A stretch of 64,000 nucleotides of DNA from Dyella monticola (GCF_003363155.1 NZ_QRBE01000006.1:1-64000); one strand, 5' to 3'. Counted from the stretch's first letter, positions 20,501-27,826 are shown. Notes: a model not told the origin generated them from the letters alone. Made by a program: numbers and translations.

Positions 20501-20677
20501 GCCGGGCGTCACCTGCCCATAAATGTTGCTGGTGGTCGATTGCCCGTGCGCGCCTGCCGAAATCAGCAACGTGCCGATGATCGCTGCCAGCACTCTGCGT
20601 CGCGAGGTTTTTGAAGAAGCGTTGCCGCACGTCGTACCGCGTGTCCCGCCATCAAACTTTAGAATCGTTGCACACAT
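17576..20677 (-). CDS. Oar-like TonB-dependent outer membrane receptor
   Basis: A large outer membrane transporter (1,033 residues). After a signal peptide (RRVLAAIIGTLLISAGAHG) comes a carboxypeptidase-regulatory-like beta-sandwich (SNIYGQVTPGKGLSVVIRSDTG...GTYTVSLVRDG), then the plug (SRTVITAQQLAALPLGRTAEAAALLAPG, INGFNTTDPWLGQGG, GGYSAQYGRSDGGVLNLIGKSGTDEWHFG), then a 22-strand barrel ending in PRYVRFGMTYDY. This is the Oar/CarboxypepD_reg TonB receptor type, often used for complex glycans or peptides. The start at 20677 is favoured because GGGAGGG sits nine bases upstream; the ATG at 20695 overlaps that site. Downstream lie two secreted glycosidases. Confidence 0.9.
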   Translation of the reverse strand: MCATILKFDGGTRGTTCGNASSKTSRRRVLAAIIGTLLISAGAHGQSTTSNIYGQVTPGKGLSVVIRSDTGVTRQVGTDSNGRYNATQLPVGTYTVSLVRDGTVVQTHQPVVLNVGVGVNVSFAEQPVQAEQLAGVSVSANSVPPIDVSSVDSRTVITAQQLAALPLGRTAEAAALLAPGAVPDGGGFSSTTGAALPSFGGSSVETNAYYINGFNTTDPWLGQGGITLPYGSISQEEVYTGGYSAQYGRSDGGVLNLIGKSGTDEWHFGGQVEYTPAGLVGTQANTYYANGLPPSPVAGNLFDPNSRNSQWTSVYDAYVGGPIIKDKLFFFLSAEMSNVGGQSVGPVASSEGSPINAGGIASAPGTAENYKQHLPKWYAKINWNITDKNLLELTAASSKQETSGTVYDYDYKNLQETTLAGYANDTKSGGNFWSAKFTSYITDDLTFTALYGQMKTFDYSVPVGYDPGATYISGATFQNPALNNGVPNNGDQIVSSLTNPYYTTNNLRLSLTYVLGDHTITAGIDNLQSRALNQLTEVSGPGYYWNYGSTPNPTQALVPALGVGPIANYPNGASGYYVSKNISTQGGNLTAVQHAEYIEDQWQVTDRWLLSLGLRDDGFTNYNAAAEPYMRQTKPQWSPRVGFSWDVNGDGSFKVYGNAGRYYLGGLLVTGLEANPVLITQQYYTYSGIAANGTPTGLTQVSGPVSANNFYGQTPNPNTVTAQNLKSEDQDEFILGFTKTLGSSWIYGAKAMQRSLQHDVEQDCDDQVIINKAASIGIDDVSNATCYYFNPGQANTFAVQDPSGAFHNVTLTNAELGLPNLSLKYYSLETFLEHPFDGHWYGKIDYLFSRSYGNTESLGETDIQALAANLDTYWNFPQLMEYAGGPLGQDHTHQIKAYGYYQITPEWQVSANLTLISGGPKNCLGLYGPNQTDPDGYGSLYNWCNGQPAPPGAAGRLPWMKQVDIGIRYRPAFAQHKLGFSLDVVNLFNSQAPLNEYAEYNTGTVPAAPNPLYATPMLLQVPRYVRFGMTYDY

Positions 20678-20699
20678 CAGAACCTGCCCTCCCATATTT

Positions 20700-20714
20700 G
20701 TGATGTCGCATCAC
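20700..20714. promoter_or_regulatory. Palindromic operator candidate before the TonB receptor
   Basis: GTGATG-TCG-CATCAC is a perfect 6+3+6 palindrome 23 bases upstream of the receptor start. The half-sites resemble CRP/Clp type, but the spacing is TGTGA-N7-TCACG, not N6, so the binding protein is unknown. Confidence 0.4.
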
Positions 20715-20810
20715 GTGAAGATCGCCTTCCGCATGCGCGCACGTCTCCATGACCGCCCCCATCTATGCGGCCTGGACTTGGTTTTTTTGTACCTACAACC
20801 TATGCCACCA

Positions 20811-21773
20811 TCACTGTGGCGACCCGGCCTGAAGGCTCGGCGCATGATGTATGCGTTGAACCTTCACGGCCGGAAGCAGCGACTCCACCACGCTGCGCTC
20901 TGCAAACCCTGTTTCTTCCGATTGCGCATTGGCGACACCGCAGGCCACGCCCAAACGCAGCGCTTGCTCAAGCGGCATGCGTCGTTGCATGGCCACCGCC
21001 ATGCCCGCGAGAAAACAATCGCCCGAACCCACCGCGTTGCGAACGTGTACGGATGGGAGCTGCGCGTGCCACATGCCGGTATCGTCCGCGGCAACGGCGC
21101 CCAGATCGCCCAAGCTCACCACCGGCATGGCGATGCCGCGTTCGCGTAGCGCGGCGACCGCCATTGCTGCAGCGTCAACGTTGATCACCGGATGCCCGAC
21201 CAGCTCGCTGATTTCGTCGCGATTGGGCTTGATCAGGTAAGGCTTGGCAGCAACGGCATGACGCAGCACTTGGCCACTGGCGTCGACCAGGCAGCGTTTA
21301 CCCCATGCGTTGATGTCATCCACCAGCGCGGCATACAAGGCGTCATCGAAACCGCGCGGCAGACTGCCGGTAAGGATCACCAAATCGCTCGCTTCGGCGC
21401 TCTGGCGGAATTCGCGCAGCAGCGAATCCTGTTCGCTCCGGCTGAGCTGCGGCCCCTGCCCGAGCACTTCTGTGATGCTGCCGCCGGCTTCTTGCAGCGC
21501 CAGGCAATGCCGCAATTCACCTTCGATATCGACGCCGCGGAACAGCACACCGCGTGCGCTCATCTGGCGTGAAATAAGCGACCGGTTCGCTGCATCCACC
21601 AGTCCGATCAGGCGCACGCGCTCACCGAGCGCGGCGATGGTCTGTGCGACATGCACACCCTTCCCGCCGGGATAGATTTTTTCTTCGCGCACGCGATGCA
21701 CTTCACCGGGCGTCAGCGCGTCGATCTGGATGAAGCGATCAATGGCGGTGTTGAAGCCGGCGACGGTGATCAC
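20811..21773 (-). CDS. 1-phosphofructokinase / tagatose-6-phosphate kinase family sugar kinase (PfkB, LacC/FruK-like)
   Basis: A PfkB-family kinase of 320 residues starting MITVAGFNTAIDRFIQID, the layout of LacC/FruK/PfkB hexose-phosphate kinases. The substrate-binding KIYPGGKGVHVAQTIAALG and the C-terminal ATP/catalytic motif NAVGSGDCFLAGMAVAM (Asp base) are intact; LTGSLPRGF and LIKPNRDEISEL also fit. With an AgaS-type enzyme and a class I aldolase nearby, tagatose-6-phosphate is the likely substrate, giving tagatose-1,6-bisphosphate; fructose-1-phosphate is the alternative. Its ATG overlaps the stop of the preceding kinase gene by four bases, so translation is coupled. Confidence 0.85.
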   Translation of the reverse strand: MITVAGFNTAIDRFIQIDALTPGEVHRVREEKIYPGGKGVHVAQTIAALGERVRLIGLVDAANRSLISRQMSARGVLFRGVDIEGELRHCLALQEAGGSITEVLGQGPQLSRSEQDSLLREFRQSAEASDLVILTGSLPRGFDDALYAALVDDINAWGKRCLVDASGQVLRHAVAAKPYLIKPNRDEISELVGHPVINVDAAAMAVAALRERGIAMPVVSLGDLGAVAADDTGMWHAQLPSVHVRNAVGSGDCFLAGMAVAMQRRMPLEQALRLGVACGVANAQSEETGFAERSVVESLLPAVKVQRIHHAPSLQAGSPQ

Positions 21774-22711
21774 GATGCCTCCGCCAACAAGGCCATCACT
21801 TCATCCACGCTAGCCTGCCGCGTCGTGCCACCGACGCCGCGCGTGGAGAGGCTGCCGCATGCACTGCCCCAGCGCATGCAATCGACCAACGGCATCCTGC
21901 GCAACCAGGCATGCAGGAATCCCGCGTCGAAGGAATCGCCGGCACCGGTGGTGTCGATCGCTTCGATCGCATAGGCGGGCACTTCCAGCCACTGATCATC
22001 GTGCAGGCTTGCGCAACCGGTGCGACCACGCTTTACCACGGTGCGCGTGCGGCCGTTTTGCACGGCCCGCAACGCTTCGCGCACATCATCAAGACGGGTG
22101 ATCGCCTGCAGTTCCTGTTCGTTGGGAAGAAATACATCGACGTTGTTCAAAGTGCTGAGCAGATCATCTTCCCAGCCTTGCGCCGGGTCGAAGCCCGGGT
22201 CGAGCGACGTGGTCAGGCCCGCCGCCGATGCGCGCGCGAAGAGCTCGCGACACCCCGGGCGCAAGGACTTTTGCAGATAGTACGAGGAGATGTGCAGATG
22301 ATTCGCGCGTTTGAGCCATGCATCGTCGACGTCTTCGGCACGCAAGGCCCAAATGGCACCCGCAAAGGTCACCAACGCGCGATCCTGCGGCGTGGACAGC
22401 GACGCCGTGACACCGGTGCGCAAGGCATGGCTCGGCCGCAACGTGGAAACATCGATACCCGCCTCGCGCAATGCCTCCAGACAAAAGGTGCCCGACGCAT
22501 CCGCGCCAAGAAGTCCATGAAACGTCACCGGATCGCCCAAGCGCGCCAAGCCCATCGCACAGATCATCGATGAGCTGCCTGGCGTCATCACGAAATCATC
22601 GGCCAGCACTTCCTTGCCCGGCGCGGGCAAGTCGTGACAACCCTTGAACACGAAGTCCACGTTGATCTCGCCGATCACCAGGATGCGCAGGGGCTGCTCG
22701 CGCGGTGTCAT
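21770..22711 (-). CDS. PfkB family carbohydrate kinase (ribokinase/fructokinase-like)
   Basis: A 313-residue ribokinase-fold kinase. The N-terminus ILVIGEINVDFVF and the later MTPGSSSMICAMGLARLG form the sugar-binding site, and the C-terminal DTTGAGDSFDAGFLHAWL carries the catalytic aspartate. It is a different subgroup from the LacC-like kinase encoded just downstream. In this context it could phosphorylate a free hexose or hexosamine before the SIS enzyme acts, but the substrate is not readable. It overlaps both neighbours by four bases: its start overlaps the SIS gene stop and its stop overlaps the next kinase start. The three form one operon. Confidence 0.85.
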   Translation of the reverse strand: MTPREQPLRILVIGEINVDFVFKGCHDLPAPGKEVLADDFVMTPGSSSMICAMGLARLGDPVTFHGLLGADASGTFCLEALREAGIDVSTLRPSHALRTGVTASLSTPQDRALVTFAGAIWALRAEDVDDAWLKRANHLHISSYYLQKSLRPGCRELFARASAAGLTTSLDPGFDPAQGWEDDLLSTLNNVDVFLPNEQELQAITRLDDVREALRAVQNGRTRTVVKRGRTGCASLHDDQWLEVPAYAIEAIDTTGAGDSFDAGFLHAWLRRMPLVDCMRWGSACGSLSTRGVGGTTRQASVDEVMALLAEAS

Positions 22712-23874
22712 GGCGCGGCCCCATGCAGCGCGAAATCTTCGACCACGCGCGTAAGCACGCCTTCAGACGGCGTATCGGGCTTGCCGCCCAGATGCAGGCA
22801 ACGGAAGAACGCCAGCAGCTGCGCCACCACCACGCCCGCCAACGCCGCCGACACGTCTGCATTGGAGGCGGCCGATGCCAGGTCGATCGCCACGTCATCC
22901 GCATCGAGCACATCCTCGGGAATATCAGGCCCCACCACCAGCTTCGCCAAACCCAGTTGCTTGCGCGAGAGCTCGCGCAGCAGATCGCATTCGTAGCGGC
23001 GCACCGCTGGATCGGCCGACAACATGGCCACCACCAACGTGTGCGGATGGACGAACGACATCGGCCCATGGCGCAAACCGAGGAATGTTTCGGACAGCGT
23101 AACGACCTGGCCGCCCGTCATTTCCAGCATCTTCAAGGCCCCTTCGCGTGCTGCGCCAAAGGCGGCACCGCTACCCAGATAGACGGCCGAACGCATGTCG
23201 CGTTGCGCGAGGGTGGCGATGGCGTCGGCGTGCGCATCGAAGATGCGCTGCACATTCGCGGCCGCCGTCTCGACACCGTCGGCGGTAAGCGCAGCGGGCG
23301 CGGCGTGCAGCAAGCCCAGGCCGCCCAGCACGAGATTGGTGAAGCTGCTGGTCATCACCAGGCTGCGGTCGTTGGTGCGCTCGTCCAGCACCAGCGCGGC
23401 GAGGCGCGGCTCATCGCGATACTGCGTGGCGAGCTTGCCCTGCGCGTTGCAGGTGATCACCAGATGCCGCCACTGCGGCGCTTCGGCCAGCAGGGTGTTC
23501 ACTACGCCAGCACTTTCCGGGCTATCCCCCGAACGCGCTAACGAGATCAGAAGACCCGGTCCTGGCGGCAGCACACTGCGCCAATGCGTGAGCAAGCTAC
23601 CTGCATCGATGGCCTGCACGGATACACCCAAGCCCGCTTGCAGCAGCGGTGCAAGGCACTGGCCGATATACATGGAACTGCCCGACCCAGTCAGCACGAC
23701 ATGTGGCGGACGCGGGTCGAGCGCCCTGGCCAGCACGCGCTGCGCTACTGTGCCTTGCAGCAAGCCGAAGGTATCCCGCCAGGTGGCGGGCTGTTGCAGG
23801 ATCTCGCGCAGGGTGTCGGCGTAACCGGCGGCCTGCTGCGCTTGGGGGGATTGTCCTCGCAGTGTATCCAGCAT
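22708..23874 (-). CDS. AgaS-type SIS-domain sugar-phosphate deaminase/isomerase
   Basis: The sequence matches the AgaS branch of SIS proteins, which convert D-galactosamine-6-phosphate to tagatose-6-phosphate plus ammonia. Signatures include VVLTGSGSSMYIGQCLAPLL, LLISLARSGDSPESAGVVN, HLVITCNAQGKLA and the diagnostic DERTNDRSLVMTSSFTNL; a second SIS domain contains YLGSGAAFGAAREGALKMLEMTGGQVV and LRHGPMSFVHPHT. I use the ATG at 23874 (MLDTLRGQ, 388 residues). An in-frame ATG at 23940 has GGAGG nine bases upstream, but its extra 22 residues are low-complexity and would cover a DeoR-type operator. It is the first gene of the coupled SIS-kinase-kinase operon. Confidence 0.85.
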   Translation of the reverse strand: MLDTLRGQSPQAQQAAGYADTLREILQQPATWRDTFGLLQGTVAQRVLARALDPRPPHVVLTGSGSSMYIGQCLAPLLQAGLGVSVQAIDAGSLLTHWRSVLPPGPGLLISLARSGDSPESAGVVNTLLAEAPQWRHLVITCNAQGKLATQYRDEPRLAALVLDERTNDRSLVMTSSFTNLVLGGLGLLHAAPAALTADGVETAAANVQRIFDAHADAIATLAQRDMRSAVYLGSGAAFGAAREGALKMLEMTGGQVVTLSETFLGLRHGPMSFVHPHTLVVAMLSADPAVRRYECDLLRELSRKQLGLAKLVVGPDIPEDVLDADDVAIDLASAASNADVSAALAGVVVAQLLAFFRCLHLGGKPDTPSEGVLTRVVEDFALHGAAP

Positions 23875-23875
23875 G

Positions 23876-23900
23876 CTTTTTTCTTTCGTTTTCTTATGAA
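23876..23900. promoter_or_regulatory. Candidate DeoR/AgaR-type operator
   Basis: The sequence CTTTCGTTTTCTTATG shows the tandem TTTCR-TTTYR-TTTY pattern described for AgaR-type DeoR regulators. It lies just upstream of the SIS gene and between divergent sugar genes. A second, weaker CTTTCGAAAACTTCCGAAAA at 23989-24009 may be a further site. A DeoR-family gene is encoded at 26352-27161. Confidence 0.45.
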
Positions 23901-23966
23901 GACTTGACATTTTGCCCAATTCGCTCGAATGTGAAATCATTCGATGACGCCTCCAGAGTATTCGAA

Positions 23967-24884
23967 ATGAAAGACTCGTTACAATACCTTTCGAAAACTT
24001 CCGAAAAGTTTTCTCGCCTCACCCTCTCCCACGGCAAGCGAACCCGCCTGTGGCGCCTGATGTACGGACATGGTCCGCGCAATGGCAGCATGCTGGTGTT
24101 ACCGCTGGACCAGGGACTGGAGCACGGCCCCACCGATTTTTTCCCTCATCCACCGGCCGTCGACCCGGAATACCAGTTCCGGCTCGCGGTGGAGGGGAAT
24201 TTTTCCGCTATCGCATTAGGCGTAGGCCTGGCCGAGAAGTACATGGGCGAGTGGTGCGGGCAGATTCCGCTGATCCTCAAGCTCAACGGCAAGACCAACA
24301 TCCCCAGCGATGCGGACGCCACCTCGCCGCTGTTCGCCTCGGTGGAAGATGCCGTTCGGCTGGGCGCGGACGCGGTGGGTTACACCATGTATGTGGGTTC
24401 GCCGCGTCAGCACGATGAGTTTCGCCAGTTCGAAAAGGTGCGGCAGGATTGTGAGCGCTATGCTATGCCGCTCGTGCTGTGGTCGTATCCGCGCGGTGCC
24501 GCGATTGATGCCAAAGGCGGCAAAGGCAGCCTCTATGCGCAAGATTACGCCGCACGCGTCGCGCTGGAGCTGGGGGCCGACATCGTCAAGCTACATGAGC
24601 CCGACGACAACACCGCCAACGTGCCCAAGCCCTACGACACGCTGCACGAAGATGCCTCGGCTCGCACGCAACGCGTAGTGCGCTCGGCCGGCCGCACTAT
24701 GGTGCTGTTCTCCGGTGGCGAAAAGAATGACGACGATGCGGCGGTGCTGCGCAAGGTGGAGTTCTACATGGCGTCCGGCGCCACTGGCGTGATGTTCGGG
24801 CGCAACATGTGGCTGCGTCCGCTCGATCAGGCGATTGCGCTGGTCAAGCAGGTGCATCAGATCATGGCCAGATATCCGCGCTGA
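23967..24884 (+). CDS. Class I fructose/tagatose-bisphosphate aldolase (FbaB/DhnA family)
   Basis: A 305-residue class I (Schiff-base) aldolase of the DhnA/FbaB type. Recognisable blocks are LVLPLDQGLEHGPTDFF, PLILKLNGKTNIP, VLWSYPRGAAI, the ADIVKLHEP segment with the Schiff-base lysine, and the phosphate-binding VLFSGGEKNDDDAAVLRKV and GATGVMFGRNMW. In this setting it should cleave tagatose-1,6-bisphosphate (or fructose-1,6-bisphosphate) to triose phosphates. The gene diverges from the SIS-kinase operon across a short regulatory interval. The first ATG at 23967 has no good ribosome site; a start at 24052 would remove a poorly conserved N-terminus, so the 5' end is uncertain. Confidence 0.83.
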   Translation: MKDSLQYLSKTSEKFSRLTLSHGKRTRLWRLMYGHGPRNGSMLVLPLDQGLEHGPTDFFPHPPAVDPEYQFRLAVEGNFSAIALGVGLAEKYMGEWCGQIPLILKLNGKTNIPSDADATSPLFASVEDAVRLGADAVGYTMYVGSPRQHDEFRQFEKVRQDCERYAMPLVLWSYPRGAAIDAKGGKGSLYAQDYAARVALELGADIVKLHEPDDNTANVPKPYDTLHEDASARTQRVVRSAGRTMVLFSGGEKNDDDAAVLRKVEFYMASGATGVMFGRNMWLRPLDQAIALVKQVHQIMARYPR

Positions 24885-24947
24885 ATCCCGCGCTCCTGCC
24901 GCCGGCAGTCCCCTCCCCGGCTCCCGGCAGTGATGTGCGGCGCCCGT

Positions 24948-25060
24948 CCCTCCTGGCCGGTATGCTTGCGGCATTGCGGCCAGGAGGGAGCTGAGGCGAT
25001 GGCTTTACCCATCATGGCGGCGCAGCCCGCCATGACGATAGAAAGCCTCCTGCGAGGCTT
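24948..25060. repeat. Two hairpins between the aldolase and amidohydrolase genes
   Basis: CCCTCCTGGCCG (24948-24959) and CGGCCAGGAGGG (24977-24988) form a 12-bp stem, and AAGCCTC-CTGC-GAGGCTT (25043-25060) forms a second. Neither has a clear T-tract on the plus strand. They may weaken read-through or protect mRNA ends. Confidence 0.5.
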
Positions 25061-25098
25061 ACCTCTTCAATCTTTTGCAGGCCAGCGCAAGCAAAGCG

Positions 25099-26355
25099 AT
25101 GTCAAACCGCCAACGCAAACCGATCCCCTCTGCCTGGTCCTTCCGCACGCAAACCCGCGCCGGCTGCTTCTGCTGTGCTCCGCCGCGTGATGGGCTCACC
25201 ATTCGCGCCAGCAGTAAAAACCCGCTGCAAACCGCGCCCGACCAGAACAAAAGCGAGCTTCGGCTAAAGGATTTCAAACCACGCAGCATGCTGCGCGTGG
25301 AGAAAAACCGCATTGAACGCCCGCGCTTTCCGGTGATCGACGCACACGCGCATCTCACCTGGTCCAGCAAGGTGCGCAATGGCGTATCGGTAGGCGAAGA
25401 CATAGTGGTATTTGCCACCCCCGATGCATTGCTGCCCGTGATGGACCGCAAAGGTGTGCGCACGCTGGTCAACCTCACCGGCGGCGTCGGCAAAGGGCTG
25501 GAGCGCAGCATCGACCTGTTCGACAAAGCCGCGCCCGGCCGGTTCATCACGCTTACCGAACCCTCCTACGAGCACTTTCCCGCATCCAACTATCCGCAGA
25601 TGCAGGCCGATGCGATGGCGCACGCGCACAGCGTCGGCGCGCGTGGCTTGAAACTGCTTAAAACGCTGGGGCTGTATCTGCGCGAGGAGCTCGATACCGG
25701 CCCACTGGTGGCAGTGGACGATCGCCGCTTCGATCCCATGTGGGAAGCTTGTGCGGCTTACGGCATGCCGGTGTTCATGCATGTCTCCGACCCGGAGGCG
25801 TTTTTTCTGCCAACCGATGAACACAACGAGCGCTACGAGGAATTGAGCAACCATCCGGATTGGTCGTTCTACGGGCCGGCGTTCCCCAGCAATCAGGAAT
25901 TGCTCGCCGCGCGCGACCGCGTCATCGCGCGTCACCCCAACACCACCTTTGCGCTCATGCACGTGGGTAACTGGGCGGAGAACCTGGAGGCGGTAGCGGA
26001 CTGCCTGGAACGCTTCCCCAATACCCTGGTGGACATCAGCGCGCGGATCGGTGAACTAGGCCGTCAGCCACGCACGGCGCAACGGTTTTTCGACCGCTAC
26101 CAGGACCGCATCCTGTTCGGAACCGATGCGGTGCCTTCCCCCTATGGCGACGACGTCCCCCAGCAGCTGTTCTGCGACGAGCTCTACGAGATCTATTACC
26201 GCTTCCTGGAAACCGAGGACGAATACTTCGACTATGCCCCCGCCCAGACCCCACCCCAGGGGCGCTGGTCCATCTACGGCCTGGGCCTGAAAGACAGCGT
26301 TCTGCGCAAGATATACCATGACAACGCTGCCAGACTGCTAAAGCTTCCGCCATGA
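25099..26355 (+). CDS. Amidohydrolase family protein (metal-dependent TIM barrel, PF04909 type)
   Basis: A metal-dependent hydrolase of the amidohydrolase-2 group. After about 60 poorly conserved residues comes LKDFKPRSMLRV and the metal motif FPVIDAHAHLTW, then GARGLKLLKTLGL, MPVFMHVSDPEAFF, TFALMHVGNW and RILFGTDAVPSPYG with the C-terminal metal-binding Asp. The substrate is unknown; deacetylation or lactone opening of a sugar derivative would suit the cluster, but classical NagA/AgaA deacetylases belong to another branch. The stop overlaps the DeoR gene start (ATGA), so they are coupled. The start is uncertain: 25099 is the first ATG after an upstream TTG at 25075. Confidence 0.78.
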   Translation: MSNRQRKPIPSAWSFRTQTRAGCFCCAPPRDGLTIRASSKNPLQTAPDQNKSELRLKDFKPRSMLRVEKNRIERPRFPVIDAHAHLTWSSKVRNGVSVGEDIVVFATPDALLPVMDRKGVRTLVNLTGGVGKGLERSIDLFDKAAPGRFITLTEPSYEHFPASNYPQMQADAMAHAHSVGARGLKLLKTLGLYLREELDTGPLVAVDDRRFDPMWEACAAYGMPVFMHVSDPEAFFLPTDEHNERYEELSNHPDWSFYGPAFPSNQELLAARDRVIARHPNTTFALMHVGNWAENLEAVADCLERFPNTLVDISARIGELGRQPRTAQRFFDRYQDRILFGTDAVPSPYGDDVPQQLFCDELYEIYYRFLETEDEYFDYAPAQTPPQGRWSIYGLGLKDSVLRKIYHDNAARLLKLPP

Positions 26356-27161
26356 ATGAACCACGCGCCGCCGCCCTGCCCCCGCAACGTTTGCTGGTCG
26401 AGGAGCGCCGACGCCTGATTGTCGACCATATCGAAGCCAACGGCCGCGCCACCGTGGAAGAACTGGCCGTCCGCTTTGGCACCTCCACGGTCACCATCCG
26501 CAACGACCTTGAATCGCTGGCGCGCACCGGCGCCATTGCGCGCTCGCACGGTGGCGCCCTGCCGGCCGCGCAGACCGTTACCAACGATGTGCCGCTCAAC
26601 ATCAAGGAAACGCGCTCGCATCCGCAGAAGCTACGCATCGGCCAGGCGGCTGCCAAACTCATCAACGACGGCGAAACCATCATCCTCGATTCCGGTTCCA
26701 CCACGGTGGAAATCGCCCGTCAAATTCGCCAGATGAAGTTCGAGTCGCTTACCGTGGTCACCAACGCGCTGAACATCGCGCTAGAGCTTTCGGGCTTACC
26801 CACCATCCGCGTGATGATGCTCGGCGGACTCTTGCGCCAAACCTCGTATTCACTGGTGGGGCCCGATGCGGAACAGGCGCTTTCACGCATCTCGGCAGAC
26901 AAACTCTTCCTCGGCGTGGATGGCCTCGATCCGGTAGTAGGCGTCACCACGCCCGACCCGTTGGAAGCCTCACTCAACGCACTGATGATCCGCGTCTCCC
27001 GCGAGACCATTGCCGTATTCGACGCCAGCAAACTTGGGCAACGCAGCCTTTCAGTGATCACGCCCGTGCAGAACCTGCATATCGTCATTACCGATACCAG
27101 CGCGCCGGAAGACATGGTGGACGCCCTGCGTAGCGCAGGTGCGAATGTGATGTTGGTCTAA
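26352..27161 (+). CDS. DeoR/GlpR family transcriptional regulator (AgaR-like)
   Basis: A 269-residue sugar-phosphate-responsive repressor. The N-terminal winged helix (LLVEERRRLIVDHIEANGRATVEELAVRFGTSTVTIRNDLESLARTGAIARSHGGALP) is classical DeoR, and the C-terminal DeoRC sensor contains IILDSGSTTVEIA, VVTNALNIALEL, LGGLLRQTSYSLVGPDAEQAL and KLFLGVDGLD. It is coupled to the amidohydrolase gene by a four-base overlap. A TTTCG-type direct-repeat operator lies between the divergent SIS operon and aldolase gene, its probable target. Inducer is presumably a phosphorylated galactosamine or tagatose derivative. Confidence 0.92.
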   Translation: MNEPRAAALPPQRLLVEERRRLIVDHIEANGRATVEELAVRFGTSTVTIRNDLESLARTGAIARSHGGALPAAQTVTNDVPLNIKETRSHPQKLRIGQAAAKLINDGETIILDSGSTTVEIARQIRQMKFESLTVVTNALNIALELSGLPTIRVMMLGGLLRQTSYSLVGPDAEQALSRISADKLFLGVDGLDPVVGVTTPDPLEASLNALMIRVSRETIAVFDASKLGQRSLSVITPVQNLHIVITDTSAPEDMVDALRSAGANVMLV

Positions 27162-27185
27162 CTCTGAGGTTGGTCTAACTCCGAG
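27152..27185 (+). repeat. 17-bp tandem duplication over the DeoR stop codon
   Basis: GTTGGTCTAACTCTGAG is followed at once by GTTGGTCTAACTCCGAG, one mismatch. The first copy contains the DeoR stop TAA. It is followed by a CCGTCATTCCGGCGA half-repeat at about 27198-27212. Confidence 0.8.
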
Positions 27186-27220
27186 CCCCATTCACCCTCA
27201 CCGTCATTCCGGCGAGGCGT

Positions 27221-27826
27221 TCAATCGCTCCACGCCCGCTCCAACGCAGCCACCTGCCTTTCCAACCGCGGCCCCAGGTAACAATGCGAGCCGCACGGCA
27301 ACAAACCCACGTCGCGGAACTCGCGCAGATACCACGCCGGCGACCGCAAGCGCAGGTCATGGCGATCACCCTCCAGATCGTCGCGGCGGGTAAATACCTC
27401 CAAAAACGCGATGCCTTCCAGCATTTCAGCAATGCCATTAAGACCAGCGCGTATTTCCGCCGGCGCGAGGTAATGCAACACGTCCGTGCACACAATCACG
27501 TCGAAGCGCGTATCGAAACGCAGTTGTGCGAGCTGACCAAAACTGGCCAGTCCAATATTGCGGCTGCGCCCGAAGCGCTGCACCACGTATTCACTGGCAT
27601 CCAGCCCACGGTAATCGAGGCCGGGCCGCAACGCGCGTAGCGGTGCCCGCCACACCCCTTCGCCACAGCCAACATCCAGCACGTTGCGGACAGGCCGGCC
27701 CAGGTAATACTCCGCCTGCGCCACCACCATCGCGACTTTGCGCTTCAGGGCGGCCGCCGACCTCACCGCGTATTTCGGGTGACGGTACCACTTGTCGAAA
27801 TAAGCCTGATCGTAAGCTTTGCGCAT
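27221..27826 (-). CDS. Class I SAM-dependent methyltransferase
   Basis: A 201-residue methyltransferase whose motif I, NVLDVGCGEGVWRAPL, begins near residue 48. It is followed by LDYRGLDASEYVVQRFG (motif II acid), FDVIVCTDVLHYL (motif IV) and IAFLEVFTRRDDL (motif V-like). The N-terminus MRKAYDQAYFDKWYRHPKY is rich in aromatic and basic residues, as in many small-molecule methyltransferases. The substrate is unknown. The gene stands alone, convergent with the DeoR gene and divergent from the DUF1800 cluster, and probably is not part of the sugar locus. Confidence 0.85.
   Translation of the reverse strand: MRKAYDQAYFDKWYRHPKYAVRSAAALKRKVAMVVAQAEYYLGRPVRNVLDVGCGEGVWRAPLRALRPGLDYRGLDASEYVVQRFGRSRNIGLASFGQLAQLRFDTRFDVIVCTDVLHYLAPAEIRAGLNGIAEMLEGIAFLEVFTRRDDLEGDRHDLRLRSPAWYLREFRDVGLLPCGSHCYLGPRLERQVAALERAWSD

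Noticed and set aside
20700-20717. CRP/Clp binding site at the TonB receptor
   Set aside because: Spacing between TGTGA and TCACG halves is seven bases, not six.
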